A stretch of 64,000 nt of DNA, taken from NCBI GenBank assembly GCA_046348835.1, contig JAXMDM010000005.1, positions 231,975 to 295,974 of the forward strand, read 5' to 3'. Of the stretch, positions 7,911-16,816 are shown piece by piece. The DNA is from Defluviicoccus sp046348835. GTDB taxonomy: Bacteria > Pseudomonadota > Alphaproteobacteria > Rhodospirillales > Defluviicoccaceae. Position numbers and translations under genes: made by a program. Every line of letters starts with the position of its first letter. Within the stretch, counting starts at the first letter, position 1. The notes beneath the pieces were generated by a model that was not told where the DNA came from, did not search any database, and worked only from the letters and a program-made list of their open reading frames with translations.

Positions 7911-9556
7911 CGAGCTGCCTGCTCCTTGGCGGCGTGGGCGCTTAGGACCGGGGGGCGCACCGTCTGCGGGGTCGCGTCCGGCGTCATCAGCAGCGCAAAC
8001 TCGTCCGCCGCGAGAGGGCCCCACGATGTTCCCGACCGGCGGAGCGGCTGCGGTGGTGCGGGGCTTTTGCTGGCGGCGAGGAGGGCTGTAAATGCGTCGG
8101 TCGGCAGCGGCGGGCTGAAATAATACCCTTGGGCGACCTGGCAGCCTTCCCGTCGGAGGAACGCCACCTGATCCTCCGTCTCCACGCCTTCCGCCATGAC
8201 CTCCAGTCCGAGGCTGCGACCGAGGGCGATTATCGCGCGCACGATCATTTCCGCGTCGCGACTGCAGCCGATGTTGCTGACGAAGCAGCGGTCGATCTTT
8301 ACCCGGTCGACCGGGAGGCCTTGCAGCCGACCCAGGCTCGAATAGCCGGTACCGAAGTCGTCGATGGAGACGGTCACCCCTCGCCGCTTCAGTCGGCGCA
8401 ATCCTTCGGCATGGTCGCCGCTTTCCGATGGCAAGAAGATCTGCTCCGTCACCTCCAGTTCGAGCCACCCGAGATCGCACCCGTAGCGGGTGGCCAACTC
8501 CTCAATGACGGCGGCGAGATCGCTTCGCCGCCACTGCGCCAGCGAGACATTCACAGCAATAAAGATGGATGGGAGGTTCAGGCCACGCCATTCCGCCGCC
8601 CGCTGGAAGGCGCGTTCAAGCACCCACTTGCCGAGAGGGACGAGCAGGCCTGAGGCTTCGGCTACCGGAATGAACTCGTCCGGCATCAAGAGGCCGCGAT
8701 GGGGATGCTGCCAACGTACCAGGGCCTCGGCCCCGACCAGTTGATGGCTGAGCAGATCGTGTTGGGGCTGGAAGTGCAGCCGCAGTTCCGAGCGCTCCAG
8801 GGCGCGGCGCAGGTCGTTCTCGATGCGCTTGCGGGTATCCACCTGAGCCGCCATGGGCGCGGCGAAGAACTGGTAGGTGTTTCGACCTTCTGACTTCGCC
8901 TTGTAGAGGGCGAGATCGGCATTCCGAAGCAATGTGTCGGCGTCGGTGCCATCCGCCGGACACACGGTGATGCCGATGCTGGTCCCGACGGTGATCTCGT
9001 GGCCTTCGACCAAAAACGGCGACGCGAGCTTGTCGATGATGTTGCGGGCCACAACCGCCGCGTCCTCTGGGGTTCGCAACTGGGCCACGGTCAGGGCGAA
9101 CTCGTCGCCCCCCAGCCGGGCCGGCGCATCCACGTCGCGACCGCACTCGCGAAGACGCAAGGCGACCGCGGCAAGAAGTCGATCGCCGATGGGGTGGCCG
9201 AGTGTATCGTTGACGTCCTTGAACTGGTCGAGGTCGAGAAGCAGAAGGGCCAGCGGCCGGCGCGAACGCCGCGAGCCGGCCAATTCCTGCTGCAAACGGT
9301 CGAGGAACAGGGCTCGATTGGGCAGCCCGGTGAGTAGATCCTCGAAAGCCAGCCGTTCGATATCGCGTTCGCTGCGCTTACGATCGATGGCGGCGGCAAT
9401 CATCGTCGCGATCGACTGAAGGAAGCTGACGTCCTCGGCGCTAAACCCGTTCGCCTCGCGGGCCGCCGCCTGCAGCACCCCGAAAGGGCGGTCGGGCCCC
9501 GGAATGACGACCGCCGCCAGGCTGCCGATTTCCTGATCGCGCAGGCAGGACGGCAC
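7907..9556 (-). CDS. C-terminal fragment of split GAF-GGDEF-EAL c-di-GMP protein
   Basis: About 549 residues are readable from a GTG at 9556, but this is unlikely to be a true start: the open frame continues upstream to about 9665 and gives the missing half of a GAF domain. Order: GAF tail (about 1-50), GGDEF (about 70-225) with intact GGDEF and an RxxD inhibitory site (RDVD) five residues before it, then EAL (about 240-500) with EALVRW, VTEQ, IDDFGTGYSS, KID, AEGVET and QGYYF all present. Both the cyclase and phosphodiesterase signatures are therefore complete. The frame is lost at the 10-bp direct repeat at 9656-9674. The N-terminal half is the open frame 9654-10550. Confidence 0.75.
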   Translation of the reverse strand: MPSCLRDQEIGSLAAVVIPGPDRPFGVLQAAAREANGFSAEDVSFLQSIATMIAAAIDRKRSERDIERLAFEDLLTGLPNRALFLDRLQQELAGSRRSRRPLALLLLDLDQFKDVNDTLGHPIGDRLLAAVALRLRECGRDVDAPARLGGDEFALTVAQLRTPEDAAVVARNIIDKLASPFLVEGHEITVGTSIGITVCPADGTDADTLLRNADLALYKAKSEGRNTYQFFAAPMAAQVDTRKRIENDLRRALERSELRLHFQPQHDLLSHQLVGAEALVRWQHPHRGLLMPDEFIPVAEASGLLVPLGKWVLERAFQRAAEWRGLNLPSIFIAVNVSLAQWRRSDLAAVIEELATRYGCDLGWLELEVTEQIFLPSESGDHAEGLRRLKRRGVTVSIDDFGTGYSSLGRLQGLPVDRVKIDRCFVSNIGCSRDAEMIVRAIIALGRSLGLEVMAEGVETEDQVAFLRREGCQVAQGYYFSPPLPTDAFTALLAASKSPAPPQPLRRSGTSWGPLAADEFALLMTPDATPQTVRPPVLSAHAAKEQAAR

Positions 9557-9653
9557 CTTGAAGCGGGTCTCGCCGGCGAGGTCGGCGGAGACGACCGGGG
9601 CCCGCTGCTCGACGGCGACCCCTGCGGGTGAGCCGCGCTGATCGGGAAAACCG

Positions 9654-10550
9654 CTACCGGCTGGAACCGGCTGGCAACCAAAGGTTCTCCGCGGGGATCA
9701 GCAGGCGGCGCTCGGGGACATGCTCCAGCACCGCAACATCCACCGTCCGCAACCGGTCGCCGACGATGCGGGCGGCATCATCGAAAAGCACCTGCAAGTC
9801 GGCGCCGGACAGGGCGCGCTCGCCGAACACCGCCACCGCGTGCTGGCGATCGGCATAATCGGCGAGCGCCGCCTCGGCCCGCCGCCGCTCGGCAATGTCG
9901 CGGAAGAGCTGGGCGTTGATCTCCTCCAGCTGGGTCGTTCGTTCAAAGACGCGATACTCCAGCGAATGAACGAGATCGGTATTCTCGTATCGCAGCGCCA
10001 GGGCGTCCCCCAGCCACCGGTGGGTGCGGCGGGTGAGAACGATCAGGGCGGCGAAGTAGGTGAGGCACGCCACCGCCATCAGGAGGTGATGCTGGCCGTG
10101 GGAAATGGCGAGGCGGAAGGCGAAAGGCAGAATGGAAGCGGTCAAATAGGCATAAAAGGCCAACAGATTGGAGGAAAGTGCCGCCGCCGCACCTGCGCCC
10201 ATCCCGCCGATGAGGAAGGTGAGGGCGATCCGATGGACCTCATCTCCGGCCGGATAGAAGCTGAAGCCGGCCGAGCCCCAGAGCACACCACTGACCGCTG
10301 AGCCGCAGACCGCCAACCCCTCCCATCCGGACGCGGAGAGCGCCGTGCCATTGCTGGATCGATACCAGAACCAGACCAGGCCGCGGGCGCCGATCATCGC
10401 GGTGATCAGCCCGAACCAGGAAATAAGGAATTCGGGTGCGACGCAGGCATGGAACATCACGACGAGCAGTATCGCGTTCACCGCGACGGTGCCGAGCACC
10501 GTCGGTATGCCGGCGTAATGCACGCGGAGCAGTTCGCGCCGGATTTTCAA
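9654..10550 (-). CDS. N-terminal fragment of split GAF-GGDEF-EAL protein (membrane sensor part)
   Basis: The open frame has 298 residues. It starts with a short basic segment, then about six hydrophobic helices (about 15-195) forming an integral-membrane sensor of unassigned type. A charged, probably coiled-coil linker follows (about 200-240: LEEINAQLFRDIAERRRAEAAL is visible in part), then the first half of a GAF domain (about 245-298) ending in ENLWLPAGSSR and a stop. Deleting 10 nt at the tandem duplication joins ENLWLPAG to SGFPDQRGSPAGVAV and continues the GAF domain. It is probably half of one gene inactivated by slippage or broken by a sequence error. Confidence 0.7.
   Translation of the reverse strand: MKIRRELLRVHYAGIPTVLGTVAVNAILLVVMFHACVAPEFLISWFGLITAMIGARGLVWFWYRSSNGTALSASGWEGLAVCGSAVSGVLWGSAGFSFYPAGDEVHRIALTFLIGGMGAGAAAALSSNLLAFYAYLTASILPFAFRLAISHGQHHLLMAVACLTYFAALIVLTRRTHRWLGDALALRYENTDLVHSLEYRVFERTTQLEEINAQLFRDIAERRRAEAALADYADRQHAVAVFGERALSGADLQVLFDDAARIVGDRLRTVDVAVLEHVPERRLLIPAENLWLPAGSSR
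9656..9674. repeat. 10-bp tandem duplication that shifts the reading frame
   Basis: ACCGGCTGG at 9656-9664 is repeated at 9666-9674 with one A between, a 10-bp period. On the coding (minus) strand this reads as two copies of CCAGCCGGT. Removing one period restores a continuous GAF domain across the split c-di-GMP gene. Confidence 0.85.
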
Positions 10551-10962
10551 CGGCCGATCCCCGCAAAAAGAACTCGCTGCATGGACCCCCTTCTAGGGAA
10601 CGAACTACCGATCAGCAGCCATGGACAGCCAAACCGCCGTACCCCTGCGCGGATTTGATCCGGTCACATTAACCCAAATTACGGATATTCCATAAGAGGA
10701 ATCCCCACGGGAGAACGCAAAGGGCCGGTCATCGCGGTATGGGCGAATCGGATTGAACCAATGACGAACCATTGCTAGAGTGATATTGCTAGGAGGGGGC
10801 GGGATTCGAAATTTTCGATCTCAATCGGCAAGCGTCGGCAGGTTCCCGCAACCGTCGGCTCCGTTCTGGAGATCCGCCGGCAAGCTCGAACGCGGCAATG
10901 ACGCGGGATAAAAAAGCGAGATCCAACTTAAACCGGGAGTCGCTCCAGTTGGGAGGACAACC
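10551..10962. other. Intergenic region without a recognisable gene
   Basis: This 412-bp stretch is lower in GC than its flanks and lies between the divergent c-di-GMP gene (minus) and the HAF-repeat gene (plus). I see no credible reading frame or RNA gene. It holds a candidate promoter for the HAF gene at 10753-10781. Confidence 0.5.
10753..10781 (+). promoter_or_regulatory. Candidate sigma-70 type promoter of the HAF-repeat gene
   Basis: TTGAAC at 10753-10758 and TAGAGT at 10776-10781 are separated by 17 bp, each matching the consensus at four of six positions. It would leave a leader of about 175 nt before the ATG at 10963. Weak evidence from sequence only. Confidence 0.35.
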
Positions 10963-12081
10963 ATGGATCTGCATAGGGGTGTGCTTCGCGTTTCATTGAT
11001 CACGGCGTTGGGGGTGGCGACCGGGACGGCGGCGTCTCCCGCGCTGGCGTGGAAGGGGGATGACTGCAACGTCCGCTACCGCGTCACCGACCTCGGCACC
11101 CTCCACGGAAGCTATGACGCCGTAGGGTTCGGCCTCAATAATAAAGCCGAGGTCGTCGGGGACCTGAGAACCAAGAAGGCGAAAAACATTGCTTTCATCT
11201 GGACCCGCCAAAGCGGCATGGAGGACCTTGGTACTCTCGGCGGAACCGAAGGCTATTTGCTGGCTACGGCAAGCGCGATCAATAATCGTGAACAGGCAGT
11301 GGGTCAAAGCGAGGTCCCCGAAGGCGTGGGACACGCATTCATCTGGACGAGAGCCGGCGGGATGCGCGATCTCGATCCAGATGATAACAACTACGAATCG
11401 GCGGCGTTAGGGATCAATGACCGTGGAATCATACTAGGATACAAAACAAATTTACTGACGAGCGCCGTTAGTTACTTTCTGTGGTCAGCGCAAGGAGGAA
11501 TGCGGGATATTTCTGGCACACTTGGGGGTGAAAGCGCCGGTGCCAGTGCAATCAACAACGCCGGACAGGTTGTCGGCAGGAGTCAGACCGCGACCGGCGA
11601 ATACCACGCGGCAATCTGGTCACCGGGGGGACGGATCAGCGACCTTGGCACTCTTAGCGGTGGTAATTCCTCTAGCGCCTCGGACATCAATAGCCGGGGC
11701 GACATCGTAGGTTCAAGTAATGTGGCTGTTGATGGAAGCCCACATGCGGCTCTTTGGACCAAGAATGGCGCCAAACAAGATCTGGGGACTCTCGGTGGCA
11801 CATATTCATTTGCAGGCTCGATTAACGATCGAGAAGAAGTCCTGGGTGGAAGCGAAGCATCTGACCAGGGTACGTATACCTTCTTATGGTCGCGGCAATG
11901 TGGGATGCGGAAGCTGAGTGATCTCATCGATCCCAAGGCCAAATTCAGCTACTACAGTGGCAATAAGATCAACGACCATGGACAGATTACGGGCTGGGCA
12001 TCCGAGAGCGGTCAAGGCGGGAGTCACGCCGTTCTGCTGAGCCCGGTGCACGAAACGGCGAACGCGGCGGACGACGAATAG
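10963..12081 (+). CDS. Secreted HAF-repeat protein
   Basis: The product is 372 residues with a clear signal peptide ending around ASPALA (residues 24-29). The rest is six imperfect repeats of about 45-50 residues, each with an F/A-I/L-W core, a Gly-Met or similar step, then DLGTLGG and an N-based turn (AINN, GIND). Examples are FIWTRQSGMEDLGTLGG and ALWTKNGAKQDLGTLGG. This is the extracellular HAF repeat, probably a beta-propeller-like or solenoid surface protein of unknown role. No C-terminal sorting signal is visible. The central repeats (about 11380-11960) use noticeably more A/T than the surrounding genes, a hint of a different origin or relaxed codon use. Confidence 0.8.
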   Translation: MDLHRGVLRVSLITALGVATGTAASPALAWKGDDCNVRYRVTDLGTLHGSYDAVGFGLNNKAEVVGDLRTKKAKNIAFIWTRQSGMEDLGTLGGTEGYLLATASAINNREQAVGQSEVPEGVGHAFIWTRAGGMRDLDPDDNNYESAALGINDRGIILGYKTNLLTSAVSYFLWSAQGGMRDISGTLGGESAGASAINNAGQVVGRSQTATGEYHAAIWSPGGRISDLGTLSGGNSSSASDINSRGDIVGSSNVAVDGSPHAALWTKNGAKQDLGTLGGTYSFAGSINDREEVLGGSEASDQGTYTFLWSRQCGMRKLSDLIDPKAKFSYYSGNKINDHGQITGWASESGQGGSHAVLLSPVHETANAADDE

Positions 12082-12107
12082 TCGATCAACGAAAGGAGAC
12101 CCCATCC

Positions 12108-12149
12108 GGGCCGGTCTTGCTGTTGCCGGCGCGAAGGCCGGCCCGTTTT
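12108..12149. terminator. Hairpin terminator between convergent HAF gene and secA
   Basis: GGGCCGG at 12108-12114 pairs with CCGGCCC at 12138-12144, with a nested GCCGG/CCGGC option inside the loop, followed by GTTTTG. It sits in the 73-bp gap between two convergent genes and fits a terminator best for the plus-strand gene. Confidence 0.5.
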
Positions 12150-12154
12150 GCCGC

Positions 12155-14893
12155 TCAGCTCAGCATGCCGTGGCAGTGCTTGTACTTCTTGCCGGAGCCG
12201 CAGGGGCAGGGGGCATTGCGGGCGACCCGGCCCCAGCTGGACGGGTCGCGCGGATCGACCTGGCGTGCCGTCTGACGCGACCGCACCGGCGCCGCGACGG
12301 CGGCATCGCCGCGCGCGTCGTCGTCTTCGAAGGTCATCTCGCCGACGGTGCCGGCAAAAGCCGGATCCTGCCGCGTCTCGTGCATCTCCTGGGGATGGGG
12401 CAGGAACGTCTCCTGCGGTGGCGGCTCGGCGGCGCGGACCTCCAGATGAGCCAGCACCTGGGTCACCCGCTCGCGCAAGCGCTCCAGCAGGCCCTGGAAC
12501 AGCCCGAAGGCCTCCCGCTTGTATTCGTTTAGCGGATCCCGCTGACCGTAGGCGCGCAGCCCGATGCCTTGGCGGAGGTGGTCGAGGATGAGCAGGTGCT
12601 CCTTCCAGATCTGGTCGAGGATCTGCAAAAGCAGGCTCTTCTCGATCATCCGCATGATCTCGGAGCCATAGCTCGCCGCCTTTTCGGCCATCCGGCGGTC
12701 GGTGATATCGACCAGGCGATGGCGGATTTCCTCGTCGGCGATGCCCTCCTCCTTGGCCCAGTCGACGATCGGCAGATCGAGGGCGAAGGTGCGCAGCACC
12801 TCGTCGTGCAGTCCGGCCGAATCCCATTGCTCGGGGTAGGCGTTGGGGGGGATGTGGCGGGTGACCAGGGTGTCCACCACCGTGTGGCGCATGTCGGTCA
12901 CCGTCTGCGACACGTCCTCGATGTGCATCAGCTCCCGGCGCTGGTCATAGATGACCTTGCGCTGATCGTTCATCACATCGTCGTACTTGAGCAGGTTCTT
13001 GCGAATCTCGAAGTTGCGCGCCTCGACCTTCTGCTGCGCCTTCTCCAGCGCCTTGTTCACCCAGGGATGGGTGATCGCCTCGCCCTCCTGCAGGCCGAGG
13101 CGCTGCAGCATGCCGTCGATGCGGCCCGAGCCGAAGATCCGCATCAGGTCGTCTTCCAGCGACAGATAGAACTTCGATGCGCCGGGGTCGCCTTGACGGC
13201 CGGAGCGGCCGCGGAGCTGGTTGTCGATCCGGCGGCTCTCGTGGCGTTCGGTGCCGATGATCATCAGGCCGCCGGCGGCGAGCACCCGCTCCCGGTCCGC
13301 CGCCACCTCATCGTAGATGCGCGTCCGGCCGCCTTCGTCCTCCGGGTCGTTCAGCTCGTTGCGGATGCGCATGTCGGCATTGCCGCCCAGCTGAATGTCG
13401 GTACCGCGGCCGGCCATGTTGGTGGCGATGGTCACCGTCCCGCTGACCCCGGCCTGGGCGACGATCACCGCCTCCCGGTCGTGGTAGCGGGCGTTGAGGA
13501 CGTTGTGGCGGATCTTCTTTTTCTTCAGCAGGGCCGAGATGTGCTCCGACTTCTCGATGGAGACGGTGCCGACCAGCACCGGCTGGCCGCGCTGCTGGCA
13601 GTCTCCGATCTGCTCGATGATCGCGTCATACTTCTCCCGGGCGGTGCGGTAGACCTCGTCATCGGCATCGATGCGGATACAGGGCACGTTGGTCGGGATG
13701 TCGACCACGTCCAGCTTGTAGATCTCCCCGAACTCCGCCGCCTCGGTCATCGCCGTGCCGGTCATGCCGGCGAGCTTGGGGTAGAGGCGGAAGTAGTTCT
13801 GGAAGGTGATCGAAGCGAGGGTCTGGTTTTCCTGCTGGACGGTGACCGCCTCCTTCGCCTCGAGCGCCTGGTGCAGTCCCTCGGAATAACGGCGGCCTTC
13901 CATCATCCGGCCGGTAAACTCGTCGATGATGACGATCTTGTCGTCCTTGACGATGTAGTCCACGTCGCGGGTGAACAGCTTGTGCGCCCGCAGCGCCTGG
14001 TTGGCATGGTGGACGAGCGAGATGTTGCCCACGTCGTAGAGGTCGCCGGCGGTAAGCAGGCCGTCTTCGCGCAAGAGGGCTTCGATTCTCTCGTTGCCGC
14101 TCTCGGTGAGACTGACGATCCGCGCCTTCTCGTCCTTCTCGAAGTCCTCGTCGGCGAGCTGGGGGATCAGCCGGTCGATGCGGATGTAGAGTTCGGAGGA
14201 GTCTTCGGCGGGACCGGAGATGATCAGGGGCGTGCGTGCCTCGTCGACCAGGATCGAATCCACTTCGTCGACGATGGCGAAGTTGAACGGCCGCTGCACC
14301 ATCTCGTCGAGGCGGAACTTCATGTTGTCCCGCAGGTAGTCGAATCCGAACTCATTGTTGGTGCCGTAGGTGATATCGGCCGCATAGGCTTGGCGGCGCG
14401 CCTCGTCGGTAAGCCCGTGGACGATGCAGCCGACGCTGAGACCGAGAAAGCGATAGACCGAGCCCATCCACTCGGAATCGCGGTGCGCCAGATAGTCGTT
14501 GACGGTGACGACGTGGACGCCCTTGCCTTCGAGGGCGTTGAGATAGACGGCGAGGGTGGCGACCAGGGTCTTGCCTTCACCCGTCTTCATCTCGGCGATC
14601 ATGCCGCGGTGGAGGACGACGCCGCCCTTCAGCTGGACATCGAAGTGGCGTTGGCCGAGGGCACGCTTCGCCGCCTCGCGTACGGTTGCAAAGGCTTCCG
14701 GCAACAGGTCGTCGAGGCTTTCGCCCGCAGCGAGGCGGTCGCGAAACATCTGGGTGCGCGCCCGTAGTTCCTCATCGCTCAGCCCGGTAAGTTCGGGTTC
14801 GATGGCGTTGGTCGCCGCGACCGATTTGTTCAGTGTTTTCAGAAAGCGTTCGTTGGCGGTTCCGAACAACCGCTTGGCGATGGCTCCGAGCAT
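12155..14893 (-). CDS. secA: Preprotein translocase ATPase SecA
   Basis: The product is about 912 residues, usual for SecA. The start MLGAIAKRLFG at 14893 is preceded by AAGGATC. The motor has Walker A MKTGEGKTLVATL (about residue 105) and the DEVDSIL box (about 210), then the preprotein-crosslinking, helical-wing and second nucleotide-binding regions with GRGTDIQLGG and LRGRSGRQGDPG. The C terminus ends in the zinc-binding SecB-interaction motif CPCGSGKKYKHCHG. SecA drives proteins through SecYEG. It is monocistronic here; argJ diverges. A strong promoter is visible upstream. Confidence 0.97.
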   Translation of the reverse strand: MLGAIAKRLFGTANERFLKTLNKSVAATNAIEPELTGLSDEELRARTQMFRDRLAAGESLDDLLPEAFATVREAAKRALGQRHFDVQLKGGVVLHRGMIAEMKTGEGKTLVATLAVYLNALEGKGVHVVTVNDYLAHRDSEWMGSVYRFLGLSVGCIVHGLTDEARRQAYAADITYGTNNEFGFDYLRDNMKFRLDEMVQRPFNFAIVDEVDSILVDEARTPLIISGPAEDSSELYIRIDRLIPQLADEDFEKDEKARIVSLTESGNERIEALLREDGLLTAGDLYDVGNISLVHHANQALRAHKLFTRDVDYIVKDDKIVIIDEFTGRMMEGRRYSEGLHQALEAKEAVTVQQENQTLASITFQNYFRLYPKLAGMTGTAMTEAAEFGEIYKLDVVDIPTNVPCIRIDADDEVYRTAREKYDAIIEQIGDCQQRGQPVLVGTVSIEKSEHISALLKKKKIRHNVLNARYHDREAVIVAQAGVSGTVTIATNMAGRGTDIQLGGNADMRIRNELNDPEDEGGRTRIYDEVAADRERVLAAGGLMIIGTERHESRRIDNQLRGRSGRQGDPGASKFYLSLEDDLMRIFGSGRIDGMLQRLGLQEGEAITHPWVNKALEKAQQKVEARNFEIRKNLLKYDDVMNDQRKVIYDQRRELMHIEDVSQTVTDMRHTVVDTLVTRHIPPNAYPEQWDSAGLHDEVLRTFALDLPIVDWAKEEGIADEEIRHRLVDITDRRMAEKAASYGSEIMRMIEKSLLLQILDQIWKEHLLILDHLRQGIGLRAYGQRDPLNEYKREAFGLFQGLLERLRERVTQVLAHLEVRAAEPPPQETFLPHPQEMHETRQDPAFAGTVGEMTFEDDDARGDAAVAAPVRSRQTARQVDPRDPSSWGRVARNAPCPCGSGKKYKHCHGMLS

Positions 14894-14961
14894 TGATGAT
14901 CCTTCAGAGAGCCCGGCGCAGTGCGCCGAATGACGGCGCAACAGCGCTCGCCCCGTACCCT

Positions 14962-14990
14962 GACATAAAGAGCGGGGTTTACACTGTCAA
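14962..14990 (-). promoter_or_regulatory. Candidate secA promoter (TTGACA, 17 bp, TATGTC)
   Basis: On the minus strand a perfect -35 TTGACA (14985-14990) is followed by exactly 17 bp and TATGTC (14962-14967). It lies about 70 nt before the secA start codon, pointing toward secA. Confidence 0.6.
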
Positions 14991-15092
14991 CGCACGCAGC
15001 GGTAACGGCTACCCGAACGGCCGGTCTTGCTCACCGACGCTGGCTGTGCATCATGCCGAAACCCTGCTTTTCTGTCAGCCTGCTGAATTGTC

Positions 15093-16343
15093 ATGACTAC
15101 GGATTCGTCACTGGCCTCTCCCATCTCACCCTTTGCCCCACCCCGGTTCCCGGACCTGCCGCCGGTGAGCGGTCTGCGTCTCGGTGTCACCGCTGCGGGT
15201 CTTCGCTACCGTGATCGCAGCGACCTGCTGCTGGCCGGATTCGCCGAAGGCACGGCCGTCGCCGGCAGCTTCACCCGCTCGCAAACCGCCGCGGCGCCGG
15301 TTCTCTGGTGCCGCGAAGCGCTCGCCGCTGGCAAGGCGGCGGCGCTGATCGTCAACGCCGGTAATGCCAATGCCTTCACCGGCCGCCCCGGCGAGGTCGC
15401 GGTCGGTGCGACGGTGGACGGGGTTGCCGGGTTGTTCGGCTGCGCACGGGAGCAGGTGTTCGTCGCGTCAACCGGTGTCATCGGTGAGGTGCTGCCGGCG
15501 GATCGGCTGCTCGCCGCCCTGCCCAAAGCGGCCGCCCGCCTCGGCGGTGACGGCTGGGAGACGGCAGCCCGCGCCATCGCCACCACCGATACCTTTCCGA
15601 AGGGGGCGGGCGCCACGTGCGAGATCGCCGGCCGTCCGGTGGCCCTGGCCGGGATCGCCAAGGGGTCGGGGATGATCGCTCCCGACATGGCGACGATGCT
15701 GGCTTTCGTCTTTACCGATGCGGCCATTGCCTCACCCTGCCTGCAGTGGTTGCTGGCGGATGCCGTCGCCCGCTCGTTCAACTCCATTACCGTCGATGGC
15801 GATACCTCGACCAACGACACGGTGCTGCTGTTTGCCACCGGCGGCGCCGGACATCCTCCCGTCGACGATCCGGACGATGTCGCGCTCGGGTCCTTCCGCG
15901 AAGCGCTGGACCGGGTCTGCCAGGATCTGGCACGGCAGATCGTCGAGGACGGGGAGGGAATCTCCAAGTTTGTCACCGTCCGCGTCACCGGTGCCGAAGG
16001 CTCCGCGGCGGCGCGGACGATTGCGCTCGCCATCGCCAATTCGCCGCTGGTCAAGACCGCCATCGCCGGCGCCGACGCCAACTGGGGACGGATCGTCATG
16101 GCCGTCGGCAAGGCGGGCGAACGCATCGATCGTGACCGCCTTGCCATCCGCATCGGCGGCGTCCTGATCACCGCCGACGGCGGTCCGCTGGCGGGTTACG
16201 ACGAGGTGCCGGTCGCGGCGCACATGCGCGGCCGGCGAATCGAGATCGGGGTGGACGTCGGCGTCGGTCACGGCGAGGCGACGATCTGGACCGGCGATCT
16301 GACCCATCGCTACATCGAGATCAATGCCGACTATCGGTCCTGA
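15093..16343 (+). CDS. argJ: Bifunctional ornithine acetyltransferase / N-acetylglutamate synthase
   Basis: The product is 416 residues, as expected for ArgJ. It transfers acetyl from N-acetylornithine to glutamate in the cyclic arginine pathway. The autocatalytic cleavage site is visible in KGSGMIAPDMATMLAF, with the new N-terminal nucleophile Thr at about residue 201. NAGNANAFTG near residue 88 and DTSTNDT near 250 are further family signatures. Whether it also makes N-acetylglutamate from acetyl-CoA cannot be read from the sequence. It overlaps the Nudix gene by 20 bp and is probably co-transcribed with it. Confidence 0.95.
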   Translation: MTTDSSLASPISPFAPPRFPDLPPVSGLRLGVTAAGLRYRDRSDLLLAGFAEGTAVAGSFTRSQTAAAPVLWCREALAAGKAAALIVNAGNANAFTGRPGEVAVGATVDGVAGLFGCAREQVFVASTGVIGEVLPADRLLAALPKAAARLGGDGWETAARAIATTDTFPKGAGATCEIAGRPVALAGIAKGSGMIAPDMATMLAFVFTDAAIASPCLQWLLADAVARSFNSITVDGDTSTNDTVLLFATGGAGHPPVDDPDDVALGSFREALDRVCQDLARQIVEDGEGISKFVTVRVTGAEGSAAARTIALAIANSPLVKTAIAGADANWGRIVMAVGKAGERIDRDRLAIRIGGVLITADGGPLAGYDEVPVAAHMRGRRIEIGVDVGVGHGEATIWTGDLTHRYIEINADYRS

Positions 16344-16782
16344 TCCGGGTTGCCTGAGCATTGCCACGTCGCCGCGGCGGCCGCTGCCGATCGTCCTCGT
16401 TGCCGCCGTCGCCCTCGTTGATGTGGACGGCCGGGTCCTTCTTGCCCGCCGTCCGCCGGGGCGGCCGCTCGCCGGACTGTGGGAGTTTCCGGGCGGTAAG
16501 CTGATGGCGGGGGAGACACCGGAGGCGGCGGTGGTCCGCGAGCTGCGCGAGGAACTCGGCATCGACATCACCGAAAGCTGTCTCGCCGCTTTTGCCTTTG
16601 CCAGCCATGCCTATTCCGATTTTCATCTCTTGATGCCGCTTTTCCTTTGCCGGGTATGGAAGGGAGTTCCGACACCTCTGGAAGGCCAGGAACTGGCGTG
16701 GGTGCGGCCGCTGATGATGCGCGACTATCCCATGCCGCCAGCCGACACGCCCCTGGTGGCCATGCTCCGGGACTGGCTGTAG
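16324..16782 (+). CDS. mutT: Nudix hydrolase, MutT type (8-oxo-dGTP diphosphatase)
   Basis: The product is 152 residues. The complete Nudix box GX5EX7REUXEEXGU runs from GGKLMAGETPE to REELGID (about residues 57-81). The start overlaps the end of argJ by 20 bp, which suggests translational coupling. The sequence around LWEFPGGK and the short length match MutT proteins that sanitise oxidised dGTP. A role on other nucleoside diphosphates is not excluded. GGAGGG just past its stop belongs to the next gene. Confidence 0.88.
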   Translation: MPTIGPDPGCLSIATSPRRPLPIVLVAAVALVDVDGRVLLARRPPGRPLAGLWEFPGGKLMAGETPEAAVVRELREELGIDITESCLAAFAFASHAYSDFHLLMPLFLCRVWKGVPTPLEGQELAWVRPLMMRDYPMPPADTPLVAMLRDWL

Positions 16783-16816
16783 GACGGCGACGAAAAAACA
16801 AAACTGGAGGGAACCG

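Noticed and set aside
12569..14767. Long plus-strand frame of 732 codons antisense to secA
   Set aside because: It mirrors secA codons in a GC-rich region, shows no recognisable domain and has a composition typical of antisense shadow frames.
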